Shown here in pieces: positions 34,524 through 42,634 of a stretch of 64,000 nucleotides of DNA. The stretch is from assembly GCA_044225795.1 (NCBI GenBank), contig JBGAIF010000007.1, positions 124,001-188,000 of the forward strand, in the 5' to 3' direction. The position numbers were made by a program, and so were the translations under genes. The notes beneath the pieces were generated by a model. It did not search any database, was not told the DNA's origin, and saw nothing but the letters and a program-made list of their open reading frames with translations. Origin of the DNA: Nemorincola sp044225795. GTDB lineage: Bacteria > Bacteroidota > Bacteroidia > Chitinophagales > Chitinophagaceae. Positions within the stretch are counted from its first letter, which is position 1. Each line of letters opens with the position of its first letter.

Positions 34524-35918
34524 ATGTCTAAACCATCAATACCCCAAGGCACACGCGACTTCTCCCCGGAGGAGGTTCGCAAACGCCAGTATATATTCAA
34601 CACGCTCCGCAATATCTTCGAGCTCTATGGCTTTCAACCCCTGGAGACGCCTGCCATGGAAAACCTCGTAACGCTTACGGGGAAGTATGGCGAAGAAGGA
34701 GACCGCCTGATATTCAAGATACTGAATAACGGACTGCACGAAAAGAAGGACGCTGAAAAAGAGAAGTTGAATGTGGAATGGAACAACGTGATCAGCCGCC
34801 CCTACTCCACTCCTGTGGTCACCGAGCGTGCGCTCAGGTACGACCTTACCATACCTTTTGCCCGATATGTGGTGATGCACCAGAACGATCTTGCCTTGCC
34901 TTTCCGCCGTTACCAGATGCAGCCCGTTTGGCGTGCCGACCGCCCGCAAAAGGGCCGCTACCGCGAATTCTGGCAATGCGATGCCGATGTGGTAGGCAGC
35001 ACTTCACTCATCAATGAGGCTGAGCTGTTGTGTATCTACCAATCTGCATTCCATCAGCTACAGATACCGGTCTCTATAAAGATCAATAGCCGCAAGCTCT
35101 TGGCAGCACTTGCGGAGCTATGTGGTATGCCGGAAAAAATGACCGACATCACCGTGGCCATGGATAAACTGGATAAGATAGGCTGGGTTGGTGTTGCCAA
35201 CGAACTGAAGGAAAGAGGTATCAGCGACGATGGTGTATGGCAGATAGAGCGTATGATCAATGTCTCCGGCAATAATGACGGGAAACTGGCCGCTTTCGCG
35301 GAGATCATGCAGCACAGTGCTGTTGGCATGGATGGCATCAACGAACTGAGCAAGACCCTGGCTTACAACAAAAGCCTCGACAATAATGCAACAGGCAATA
35401 TACAGGTAGATATCAGCCTTGCCCGCGGGCTCAACTACTATACAGGGGTCATTGTAGAAGTGGTCTGCGCGCACCCCGGTGTGAAAATGGGCAGTATTGG
35501 TGGCGGTGGCCGCTACGACGATCTTACCGGCCTGTTTGGCCTTAAAGGCTTATCCGGCGTGGGTGTGTCTTTTGGCATTGACCGCATATATGACGTGATC
35601 GAAGAATTGAACCTCTTCCCGGCTCAACTGGCCACCGGATCGGCTGTAATGATCGTCAACTTTGGTGGCGACAACGAAACTTACGCATTACAGGTATTGC
35701 AGCAACTACGTGCTGCAGGCATAGCCACAGAGATCTATCCCGATGCCGCTAAGTTTGATAAACAGATGAAGTATGCCAACAAGCGCGGCTTCAGTTATGT
35801 CCTGCTTCCCGGTGATGAAGAGCGACAGAAAGGTATGGTCAGCCTCAAGAATTTTTCCACAGGCGAACAGAAAATGTGCTCCGTGGGTGATTGTATCGTC
35901 TCCATTCAGAATAAGTAA
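34524..35918 (+). CDS. hisS: Histidyl-tRNA synthetase
   Basis: A 464-aa class II synthetase. It starts SIPQGTRDFSPEEVRKRQYI; motif 2 is in GRYREFWQCDADVVG, the His-binding signatures are LARGLNYYTGVIVE and GGGRYDDLTGLFG, and motif 3 is GVGVSFGIDRIYDV. The C-terminal anticodon-binding domain runs from ~370. The length matches the longer bacterial/eukaryote-like HisRS subgroup common in Bacteroidota. It charges tRNA-His and is coupled to the LMW phosphatase gene. Confidence 0.96.
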   Translation: MSKPSIPQGTRDFSPEEVRKRQYIFNTLRNIFELYGFQPLETPAMENLVTLTGKYGEEGDRLIFKILNNGLHEKKDAEKEKLNVEWNNVISRPYSTPVVTERALRYDLTIPFARYVVMHQNDLALPFRRYQMQPVWRADRPQKGRYREFWQCDADVVGSTSLINEAELLCIYQSAFHQLQIPVSIKINSRKLLAALAELCGMPEKMTDITVAMDKLDKIGWVGVANELKERGISDDGVWQIERMINVSGNNDGKLAAFAEIMQHSAVGMDGINELSKTLAYNKSLDNNATGNIQVDISLARGLNYYTGVIVEVVCAHPGVKMGSIGGGGRYDDLTGLFGLKGLSGVGVSFGIDRIYDVIEELNLFPAQLATGSAVMIVNFGGDNETYALQVLQQLRAAGIATEIYPDAAKFDKQMKYANKRGFSYVLLPGDEERQKGMVSLKNFSTGEQKMCSVGDCIVSIQNK

Positions 35919-35920
35919 CT

Positions 35921-35952
35921 AAAGAGCCCCGGATACCCCGGGGCTCTTTATA
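35921..35952 (+). terminator. Rho-independent terminator after hisS
   Basis: The stem AAAGAGCCCCGG/CCGGGGCTCTTT (35921-35932 and 35938-35949) has a 5-nt loop. It serves hisS and possibly the convergent propeller gene. Confidence 0.9.
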
Positions 35953-35970
35953 TCATCAAAGATACTGCTG

Positions 35971-38778
35971 CTATTTTGTTAGCACTATCCTTTTCGTTTC
36001 AGTGAATTCTCCGGCCTTCAAAGAACAATAATACACCCCTGCCGGCAACTGGTCGCCTGAGAACACGTATCTGTGCGTACCTACTGGGGCCTGCTCATCA
36101 GCGACTTGTTTTACAACACGCCCCAACTGGTCATACACGTGCAGATTCACATGCGCGGGCCTGTCAAGTTCAAACTGCAATGTTGTTTGCTGAACAAACG
36201 GGTTCGGATATGTCGTAAATTTCAGATCAGGTTTACCCGCCACCACATCCTCCACCCGTGTAATATCTCCGACACTGCTTATGTGCGTAGAATAGATACC
36301 ATTGGAATGAGTCGCAATAACTACAAGGCCGTCCGTAGAGCGGTAGTCTATCATGTCTACTACAGCACTTCCGATAGTGTTTGCACCCTGCTGCACCCAT
36401 ACTGTTGAAGTATCATTGAGCTGTGTGGTAGCAAACAGCCCCACACTTGTTCCCACAAGATATACCGTGCCCCCCTCTACCGGAATAATACTTGCCCACC
36501 TGCAGGACGGGCCATCTCCCGCACCTGTCTTTTTATTCACTTCCAGGTTACCCGCGCACTTCGACCAGGTAGCACCACCATCTGCGGAATAGAAAAGGCT
36601 GTATACATTGTAGTTGGAATACACAACCATGATATGGTCTCCGTTATTCGGATCTACCGCAATACAGCTCACATTAGCCTGCGAATTGCCTCCGGAGGTA
36701 GGAAATGCTGCGGCCCCGGATGTTGAGGTAATATCTTTAAATGCGGGCGTCCCTGCATTGGCACTGTCGATCCGGAATACCTTACGTGTACTTGTACCAA
36801 AGTAAACCCTGTTTGCCGGTTTCCGGCATGCAGTGATGGTGGAAATAGCACCCGATGTGAAATTCGAATCAGGGAAACGCACCCAGTTGGTAGATATCGA
36901 ATCCCAGTTTCCGGCATAAGGGATCCCTGACAGGTCGTTATTTCGCCACAAAGATTTGCCGCCTGCCAGGTACATGATGTTATTGTTATTGGGGTCTAGC
37001 GTGAATGGATTGATAAAAAGATACCCATGGCCACCACGTGGATCGATACGCGCAAAGCTGTCTACGTTGCCGGAATAATCCAGCACGGCGCGCATCATCT
37101 TACCGTTTTGTATACTGAAGTAATACGCCTGTGTGGCATCTGCAATCGCACAATAAGACCCATCACCGCCCCTCGGCGTCACCCATGGTGCATGGCCATC
37201 AGCCGTACTCGTGAACCAGCTTCCGTTGTCCTGTGCGCCACCAATGATGATATCGTTATTCCCTGCATGGTCTATGGCACAGGTATAGAACATTGATGTG
37301 ATATAGCCATTGTTAAGAGATGACCAGATTACATTTGCTGCCGTGTTGTCATTGCAATAAAAGATACCGCCATCATTCGTCGAGATCATTTTATTCGGGT
37401 CTCCGGGCAGGAACACCAGTTCATGCTGGTCGGGATGATGATTGAGGTACATATCCACAACAGGCAGCGTAGCGTGTTCCTTATAGCCCCCTATAAATGT
37501 GGTATGTGCATCATCCGAGAATCCTGTGGTTGAACGATAAACATTTGTGCCACCAATGAATACAATATTGGTATCGTTGGGTTTCACGCGCACCACGAGG
37601 TCATAGGCACCCTGTGAAGTGAACTTATCAAATAATCCACCTGTTGTTGGCAGGTTTCCGGACAGGTCTTTCCATACAGCGCCGGTACCGCTCCCATCAC
37701 CGGATACATACCTGAACTTCCACAGGCTGTTCCATTCCACATCACCAATATAGTTGGTATCAGGTTGTCCATAGTTGGGGGTACATCCCAGAAAGAAGAC
37801 CTGGTTCTCATCCATCGGGCTGATGCCTATCTTCATACGTTTATAGTTCGCGGGGAAAGAAGCAGGCGTGATATCGGTGAAGGTCACGCCATCCGCGGAG
37901 CGGTATATGCCCTTTACTCCTCCATCGCTGCTAAGGGTAGCATAGACAACTCCTGTCTTAGACACAGCAACATCAGTATAGTAAGAGCTTCCGAACGAAC
38001 CCAGCACGGGTGTCCACGAAGTACCGCCATCTTTCGTTTTGTACACCGTACCATAACCTGCCGCATATACCACATCCTGTGTCATATTCGATGGGTCGGC
38101 AGCAATGTTCCAGGTCATATCTGCCCAGCCATCCAGCGATACAGCGCTGGTACTAAGGGTTGAGGTAAGTGGTTTCCATGTTTGCCCGTTGTCTGTAGAT
38201 TTGTATATACCGTTGCCCAGGTAAAAAGAACCGCCTCCGGATGCAGATGTTCCGTAGGCCTCACCTGTGCCGTAATACCACACATTCGTATGCCCCGGGC
38301 GCGTATCCTGGGTCAGGCAGGACACACTTTTCAATTGATCTGGAGTAGATGTCATTGTCCACGACCTACCCATATCAACAGAGCGCCACATGCCACCTGA
38401 AGTAGAGCCGGCAATCAGAATGTTCTGGTTGGCAACATCAATGCCGAATGCGCGCGTTCTGCCGCCAACATTCCATGGCCCGCGCTGTTTCCAGCCTTCT
38501 GTTGCAGCCGTTCTCATTCCTGTCAGGTATCTGTCGCTGGGTAGTGTTGCGGCAAATGCCAGCTCTCTTTCTCTTATATGTGCCGGTATCTTGCCCGTTT
38601 CCGGGTCACAGAGCCGCATGAGCTCATAATTATAACGGGCATTGTCATCATCATCCGAGCCAAGGGCATCTGCATCCCCCAGGTACTCATGCGCTTCCTT
38701 ATGCTGATGTTGCGTAAAGCAGGAGTATCCTGCACTTACGGCCAGAATGGCCAATACACCTATATATAGCTTTTTCAA
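35971..38778 (-). CDS. Large sortilin/BNR-type beta-propeller protein with T9SS sorting domain
   Basis: A 935-aa protein. The N-terminal signal region (KKLYIGVLAILAVSAGYSC) contains an AGYSC lipobox-like end. After an acidic linker (DDDDNARYNY) come VPS10/sortilin-type propeller repeats with GxxWRSVDxGxSW signatures (WRSVDMGRSW, KSTDNGQTWKPL, KTKDGGTSWTPV, YSADGGATWSKC). The C-terminus is a type A sorting domain (FTTYPNPFVQQTTLQFEL to YYCSLKAGEFTETKRIVLTK). It is probably surface-exposed and might bind or process glycans or proteins. No catalytic residues are assignable. Confidence 0.87.
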   Translation of the reverse strand: MKKLYIGVLAILAVSAGYSCFTQHQHKEAHEYLGDADALGSDDDDNARYNYELMRLCDPETGKIPAHIRERELAFAATLPSDRYLTGMRTAATEGWKQRGPWNVGGRTRAFGIDVANQNILIAGSTSGGMWRSVDMGRSWTMTSTPDQLKSVSCLTQDTRPGHTNVWYYGTGEAYGTSASGGGSFYLGNGIYKSTDNGQTWKPLTSTLSTSAVSLDGWADMTWNIAADPSNMTQDVVYAAGYGTVYKTKDGGTSWTPVLGSFGSSYYTDVAVSKTGVVYATLSSDGGVKGIYRSADGVTFTDITPASFPANYKRMKIGISPMDENQVFFLGCTPNYGQPDTNYIGDVEWNSLWKFRYVSGDGSGTGAVWKDLSGNLPTTGGLFDKFTSQGAYDLVVRVKPNDTNIVFIGGTNVYRSTTGFSDDAHTTFIGGYKEHATLPVVDMYLNHHPDQHELVFLPGDPNKMISTNDGGIFYCNDNTAANVIWSSLNNGYITSMFYTCAIDHAGNNDIIIGGAQDNGSWFTSTADGHAPWVTPRGGDGSYCAIADATQAYYFSIQNGKMMRAVLDYSGNVDSFARIDPRGGHGYLFINPFTLDPNNNNIMYLAGGKSLWRNNDLSGIPYAGNWDSISTNWVRFPDSNFTSGAISTITACRKPANRVYFGTSTRKVFRIDSANAGTPAFKDITSTSGAAAFPTSGGNSQANVSCIAVDPNNGDHIMVVYSNYNVYSLFYSADGGATWSKCAGNLEVNKKTGAGDGPSCRWASIIPVEGGTVYLVGTSVGLFATTQLNDTSTVWVQQGANTIGSAVVDMIDYRSTDGLVVIATHSNGIYSTHISSVGDITRVEDVVAGKPDLKFTTYPNPFVQQTTLQFELDRPAHVNLHVYDQLGRVVKQVADEQAPVGTHRYVFSGDQLPAGVYYCSLKAGEFTETKRIVLTK

Positions 38779-38842
38779 GATTAGTTAGTTTGTGTGTCGT
38801 GAAAGTTACGACTTTCAGCGCACAATTCAATACTAACACCTG

Positions 38843-39304
38843 CTATTTCAAGGCATAGTCATAGACCAGGTATTCGGTCTTGTCCATGGGCTTTATATGG
38901 CTTTCCATATTTGCTGTAAATACGGCACCAAGACGCAGCCCCGGATAACCGGGCTTCAGGTCTGGCAATATACGCTCGGTCTTCAGTATCGTATTGGCAA
39001 AACGTACTTCTATAGTATCCCCAACCAGCGGCATGGAAATAGCGGACGATCCGCAATCAGCCACTTTCAGTACCCTCACCTTTACAGTGCAGGGATACCT
39101 GGCACAGATGCTGTTCTTATCCGGATCGTACGCTGGTAATATCTTCACTACTATCGCTTCTGTTTTACACACCAGCGGACCCGCAGGAACTGTTGCGGCT
39201 TTGGGTTGTTGCTTCCCGGCAGCAGGTTTTTCCGCCCCACGGTTCTTCGTCGCCTTGCACGACAAACTTGCTGAAACAATAAGAAAAATTGCAAAACGCT
39301 TCAT
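38843..39304 (-). CDS. Hypothetical lipoprotein
   Basis: A 153-aa protein from ATG 39304. Lipoprotein signal AIFLIVSASLSC, followed by a Lys/Ala/Pro-rich linker (~20-45). A beta domain follows with paired cysteines (VCKTEAIVVKIL, ICARYPCTVKVRVL, VADCGSS) and the closing FTANMESHIKPMDKTEY. The strand pattern suggests a small OB- or Ig-like domain. No family recognised; likely outer-membrane anchored. Confidence 0.65.
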   Translation of the reverse strand: MKRFAIFLIVSASLSCKATKNRGAEKPAAGKQQPKAATVPAGPLVCKTEAIVVKILPAYDPDKNSICARYPCTVKVRVLKVADCGSSAISMPLVGDTIEVRFANTILKTERILPDLKPGYPGLRLGAVFTANMESHIKPMDKTEYLVYDYALK

Positions 39305-39331
39305 AAACAATGGTATTCATTTTATAGTTTG

Positions 39332-41530
39332 CTACAACACCAACAAGCCGCACTTGTACAGCGTATTGACGGGTTTGTTGTCCCAGAACAATTCAAAGTC
39401 TTCCAGTCCCGATGCCTCAAAATCCTGCTTCACCTCCTGCAGTGTATACACCTTCATGTGCCGCACAGATAACTTATCAAGCATCCCTGCCAGCCACAGA
39501 CCCGGCTCCTTATCTGTCTTGATGTTCACAGTATCCTGCTTGTTCTGAAAGGTCAGTGATGCCTGCTCCCATTGGTTGCCTTTCTTCGACTTCACTACGA
39601 TCTCGGTTACCGGCATATTACCCAGCCACACCACTTTTGCCGTAGGCCTGACCGCGGAATATTCTTCTTCATTCAGTATGTCTGAAATATAGGTTGGTAC
39701 CACTGTTGTTTTGGGGACCTTGAGATCAAACCACTTGTGCAACGGGTGATCAAGACAAGCGCCATGCATGTAGTTAAGTAGCGACTTCTTTAGCCCCTGC
39801 GAGAAAGAATCATGATCTGCCCCTGTGGGGTCAATATGAACAATATCATTGTTGGCAAAGGTACCCGTTGCCTCCGTTTCTTTCTTTACCCCATACATTT
39901 CCGGGTTTAGCCCTACGGGGCTGTGTGCGGTCATGGCAAACTGGTGCCAGAATGCCGATTGTAGTATCCCTGTCGCGAACATCTGCCGCACCATTTCCAG
40001 CGAGTCTATGGTCTCCTGCGCCGTTTGCGTCGGGAATCCGTACATAAGGTACGCATGTACCATAATGCCTGCTTCAGTAAAATGCTTATTGACCTTCGCT
40101 ACTTGTGCCACCGTGATACCCTTCTGTATAAGCCCCAGCAACCGGTCCGATGCCACCTCAAGCCCGCCCGAAACGGCTATGCATCCCGATGCTTTCAGCA
40201 GGAAGCAAAGGTCTCTTGTAAAGCTCTTTTCAAACCGGATATTGGTCCACCAGCTTATGTTGATCTTCCTCCTGGTGAGCTCCAGCGCCAGCGCGCGCAT
40301 CAATGCCGGTGGCGCTGCCTCATCCACAAAGTGAAAACCTGTTTGTCCTGTCTGTTTCACTATGGCCTCTATCCGGTCACACAACAGCGACGCGGCTATG
40401 GGCTCATACACTTTTATGTAATCAAGCGATATGTCACAGAAGGTACACTTGCCCCAGTAGCATCCGTGTGCCATGGTTAGTTTATTCCACCTGCCGTCAC
40501 TCCACAAGCTGTGCATCGGGTTCACTACCTCTATCGCCGATATGTACTCAGTCAGCAGCAGATCACTATAGTCCGGTGTTCCTGTTGCGCTCTGCGGGTA
40601 ATCACTGCACGATGAATTGTTCACATACTGCACTGCCCCATCCTTCAGCATAAAGGTCCTCTTCAGTTCACCCGCTGGCCGCTTACCGGCAATATGATCT
40701 GTCAGCAGCTCTATCGGTGCTTCACCATCGTCTAAAGTGATGAAGTCATAAAACTCAAATACTCTCGCGTCAGACAGGGAACGCAGTTCCGTATTGGGAA
40801 ATCCGCCCCCCATTACCACCTTCACATCAGGGTAGTTTGCTTTTATCCATTGCGCACAGCGGAAAGAAGCATACAGGTTTCCCGGGAAGGGTACTGACAA
40901 AGCTGCCATTCGGGGTTGCACTGCCGCCATTCTCGCAGCCAGCAATTCTATCAGTAAGGTATCTATATAGGTGTGTTCCTGCTGCAATGCAGTGTACAAC
41001 TCATCAAAGCTGTTGGCGCTTCTCCCAAGCCGCTCCGCATACCTGCTGAACCCGAAATGTTCATCCACACACTCTTTTATGAGGTCAGCAAGGTCTTCAA
41101 GGTACATCGTGGCAATGTGTTTGGCCTTGTCCTGCATACCCATGTTCCCGAATGCCCAGGCAAGGTCGTCTGTCTGAGAGAACCTCGATGCTTCAGGCAA
41201 ATAATTCCTTTTACTGATAAGGTGTGCCAGCGTCGGGTCCTTGCCCTGCAGAAACCGGATAACACCATCTATGGTCTGAATGTATTCATCTTGCAGCGCC
41301 ACTATCCTTGCAGCATTCTCCGACAGATCACACCCTTTGTCTGCAACAACACCAAACAGCTTCCGCAAGCCCGTCTGCGAGAACAATGCAAGAGTTACCT
41401 CTATACCAAGATCGGCCTGGAAAGAAGAAATATTACGGGTGTTGAGAAAGCCTTTAAGGTAAGCCGTAGCAGGGTATGGTGTATTCAGTTGTGTGAACGG
41501 GGGCGTTATCAGTAATACTGTGGCGCTCAA
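39332..41530 (-). CDS. B12-binding radical SAM protein
   Basis: A 732-aa protein. An N-terminal region of about 300 residues includes a cobalamin-binding Rossmann-like segment (PRMAALSVPFPGNLYA, DVKVVMGGGFPNTEL, FITLDDGEAPIELL). The radical SAM core follows, with the [4Fe-4S] motif in HGCYWGKCTFCDIS: Cys357, Cys362, Cys365, a CX4CX2C spacing rather than the common CX3CX2C. Later core strands include GGLEVASDRLLGLIQKG and YLMYGFPTQTAQETIDSL. The C-terminal ~130 residues are unassigned. Such enzymes make methylations or ring rearrangements; the substrate is unknown. It lies 27 bp upstream of the lipoprotein gene and may be co-transcribed with it. Confidence 0.85.
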   Translation of the reverse strand: MSATVLLITPPFTQLNTPYPATAYLKGFLNTRNISSFQADLGIEVTLALFSQTGLRKLFGVVADKGCDLSENAARIVALQDEYIQTIDGVIRFLQGKDPTLAHLISKRNYLPEASRFSQTDDLAWAFGNMGMQDKAKHIATMYLEDLADLIKECVDEHFGFSRYAERLGRSANSFDELYTALQQEHTYIDTLLIELLAARMAAVQPRMAALSVPFPGNLYASFRCAQWIKANYPDVKVVMGGGFPNTELRSLSDARVFEFYDFITLDDGEAPIELLTDHIAGKRPAGELKRTFMLKDGAVQYVNNSSCSDYPQSATGTPDYSDLLLTEYISAIEVVNPMHSLWSDGRWNKLTMAHGCYWGKCTFCDISLDYIKVYEPIAASLLCDRIEAIVKQTGQTGFHFVDEAAPPALMRALALELTRRKINISWWTNIRFEKSFTRDLCFLLKASGCIAVSGGLEVASDRLLGLIQKGITVAQVAKVNKHFTEAGIMVHAYLMYGFPTQTAQETIDSLEMVRQMFATGILQSAFWHQFAMTAHSPVGLNPEMYGVKKETEATGTFANNDIVHIDPTGADHDSFSQGLKKSLLNYMHGACLDHPLHKWFDLKVPKTTVVPTYISDILNEEEYSAVRPTAKVVWLGNMPVTEIVVKSKKGNQWEQASLTFQNKQDTVNIKTDKEPGLWLAGMLDKLSVRHMKVYTLQEVKQDFEASGLEDFELFWDNKPVNTLYKCGLLVL

Positions 41531-41592
41531 AAGTTTGTATTTGTTATCAAAATTATAGTAAATAACTGAGATCAGTTGGCGAACGGTGCGTA

Positions 41593-41934
41593 TCAGTTAT
41601 GCCGCCAGTGCGTCTTATCCTTGTCCTCACCCCCCCTGAACACATTGATCACCAGCATGACAGCCATGGAGCAGATAGTGGCGATAATGAAGTAGTTGAG
41701 CACCCGTATATCGGTAAGATAACGATGGTAGTGCCTCAGGTACTTATTACCAAGCACACACGCTATAGAACCTATAGTGATGGTAGCTATCATCCCAAAC
41801 CCTCTGCCGGGCAATATCATCTGTGCTACAAGCCCGGCCGCTGTTCCGATGAACAGTGTCACGAGTATGTTCTGGTATTGTATTACAAATCCGTGAACAT
41901 AATACCAAAGTGTGTTGAGCAGCAGGTCGTGCAT
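41593..41934 (-). CDS. GlsB/YeaQ/YmgE-like small membrane protein
   Basis: A 113-aa protein with three to four membrane helices. The central segment FIGTAAGLVAQMILPGRGFGMIA followed by TIGSIACVLGNKY matches the GxxxGxxAxxxxPGRGFG pattern of transglycosylase-associated (GlsB/YeaQ/YmgE) proteins. An N-terminal helix (residues ~10-28) and a C-terminal helix (LNYFIIATICSMAVMLVI) extend it beyond the usual ~85 residues. The family is stress-linked but biochemically undefined. Confidence 0.7.
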   Translation of the reverse strand: MHDLLLNTLWYYVHGFVIQYQNILVTLFIGTAAGLVAQMILPGRGFGMIATITIGSIACVLGNKYLRHYHRYLTDIRVLNYFIIATICSMAVMLVINVFRGGEDKDKTHWRHN

Positions 41935-41984
41935 AATAGCATAAAAATAGATAAAATTTATTGCTTGTGTATTTTTTATAACTT

Positions 41985-42287
41985 TTATAATTCCTGCCCT
42001 TGTATGATCAATGCCGATCTTACAGACGCTTCCTTCAGATGCAGATATTGTTTCCTTCCTTCATCTGCCTTAAATGCTTCAAAGTCAGCCTGTGACAGGA
42101 AGCAGACCAGGTGCAGCTCATATGGCGCTTTGCCCTCCGTGTGGATGATTGTATTATGGTCAGGCCTGATGCGCAACAAGAGCTTCCCTCCGTACTTGCG
42201 AATAACAGGTATGGCCATGTCCTCAAATTCCTGAAATACAGCTTCCTGTCCGTCAACGATATAGATCAATTGAGTGATGTAGATCAT
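41985..42287 (-). CDS. DUF1330-like (dimeric alpha/beta barrel) protein
   Basis: A 100-aa cytosolic protein: MIYITQLIYIVDGQEAVFQE, then FEDMAIPVIRKYGGKLLLRI and YELHLVCFLSQADFEAFKAD. This is the ferredoxin-like alpha+beta barrel pattern of DUF1330/ABM-type proteins. Such small dimers often act as monooxygenases or binding proteins; no ligand can be inferred. Confidence 0.7.
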   Translation of the reverse strand: MIYITQLIYIVDGQEAVFQEFEDMAIPVIRKYGGKLLLRIRPDHNTIIHTEGKAPYELHLVCFLSQADFEAFKADEGRKQYLHLKEASVRSALIIQGQEL

Positions 42288-42355
42288 GGTATGTAGTTAA
42301 GGGTGCAAAAGTAACGGTATTCGCGGTATGCTCTTTACAGGAGCAATATTTGAAG

Positions 42356-42363
42356 TACCTTTG
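42356..42363 (+). promoter_or_regulatory. -7 element TACCTTTG of the truncated helicase copy
   Basis: Exact TAnnTTTG, 6 nt before ATG 42370. Identical in sequence and spacing to the copy at 42621-42628, because it lies inside the duplicated block. Confidence 0.5.
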
Positions 42364-42369
42364 CGTCAC

Positions 42370-42546
42370 ATGACCTTCGACGATCTTAACCTCGGAAATT
42401 CATTGCAAAAGGCTATAAATGACCTTGGCTACACCACACCCACCACCATACAGGGTAAGGCATTCTCCGTGCTCATGTTCTGCAAGGACGTATGTGGGAT
42501 CGCGCAAATAAAATTCAGATACCTCGTAGAGGCTACCCGTTTGTAG
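42370..42546 (+). pseudogene. Truncated duplicate of the DEAD-box helicase 5' end
   Basis: A 58-codon reading frame whose first 36 residues are identical to the intact helicase starting at 42635. It then diverges (VLMFCKDVCGIAQIKFRYL instead of VLMSGRDVCGIAQTGTGKT) and stops. The DNA is identical from 42356 to 42478 to 42621-42743. Five mismatches follow in the next 30 bp, and all similarity is lost after 42508. The Walker A motif is destroyed, so any product cannot be a helicase. It keeps its own copy of the promoter. Confidence 0.88.
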
Positions 42547-42595
42547 CAAGAACAACAGGGACACCTTTTTGCCCCATCGGGGCTACCCGGCCTTT
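42509..42595 (+). repeat. Putative dispersed Bacteroidota repeat element between the two helicase copies
   Basis: The sequence carries inverted pieces CCTCGTAGAGG and CCCCATCGGGG, each followed by GCTACCCG, with TTTGTAGCAAGAACAACAGG between. It resembles the short repeats carrying a xxCGTAGxxGGC(T/G)ACC core that are scattered through Bacteroidota genomes. It has no coding capacity of its own. The assignment is from remembered pattern only. Confidence 0.5.
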
Positions 42596-42620
42596 CCGTG
42601 TTCATTTAACCTAAACCGCA

Positions 42621-42628
42621 TACCTTTG
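42621..42628 (+). promoter_or_regulatory. -7 promoter element TACCTTTG of the DEAD-box gene
   Basis: Exact TAnnTTTG, 6 nt before ATG 42635, implying a nearly leaderless mRNA. Confidence 0.55.
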
Positions 42629-42634
42629 CGTCAC

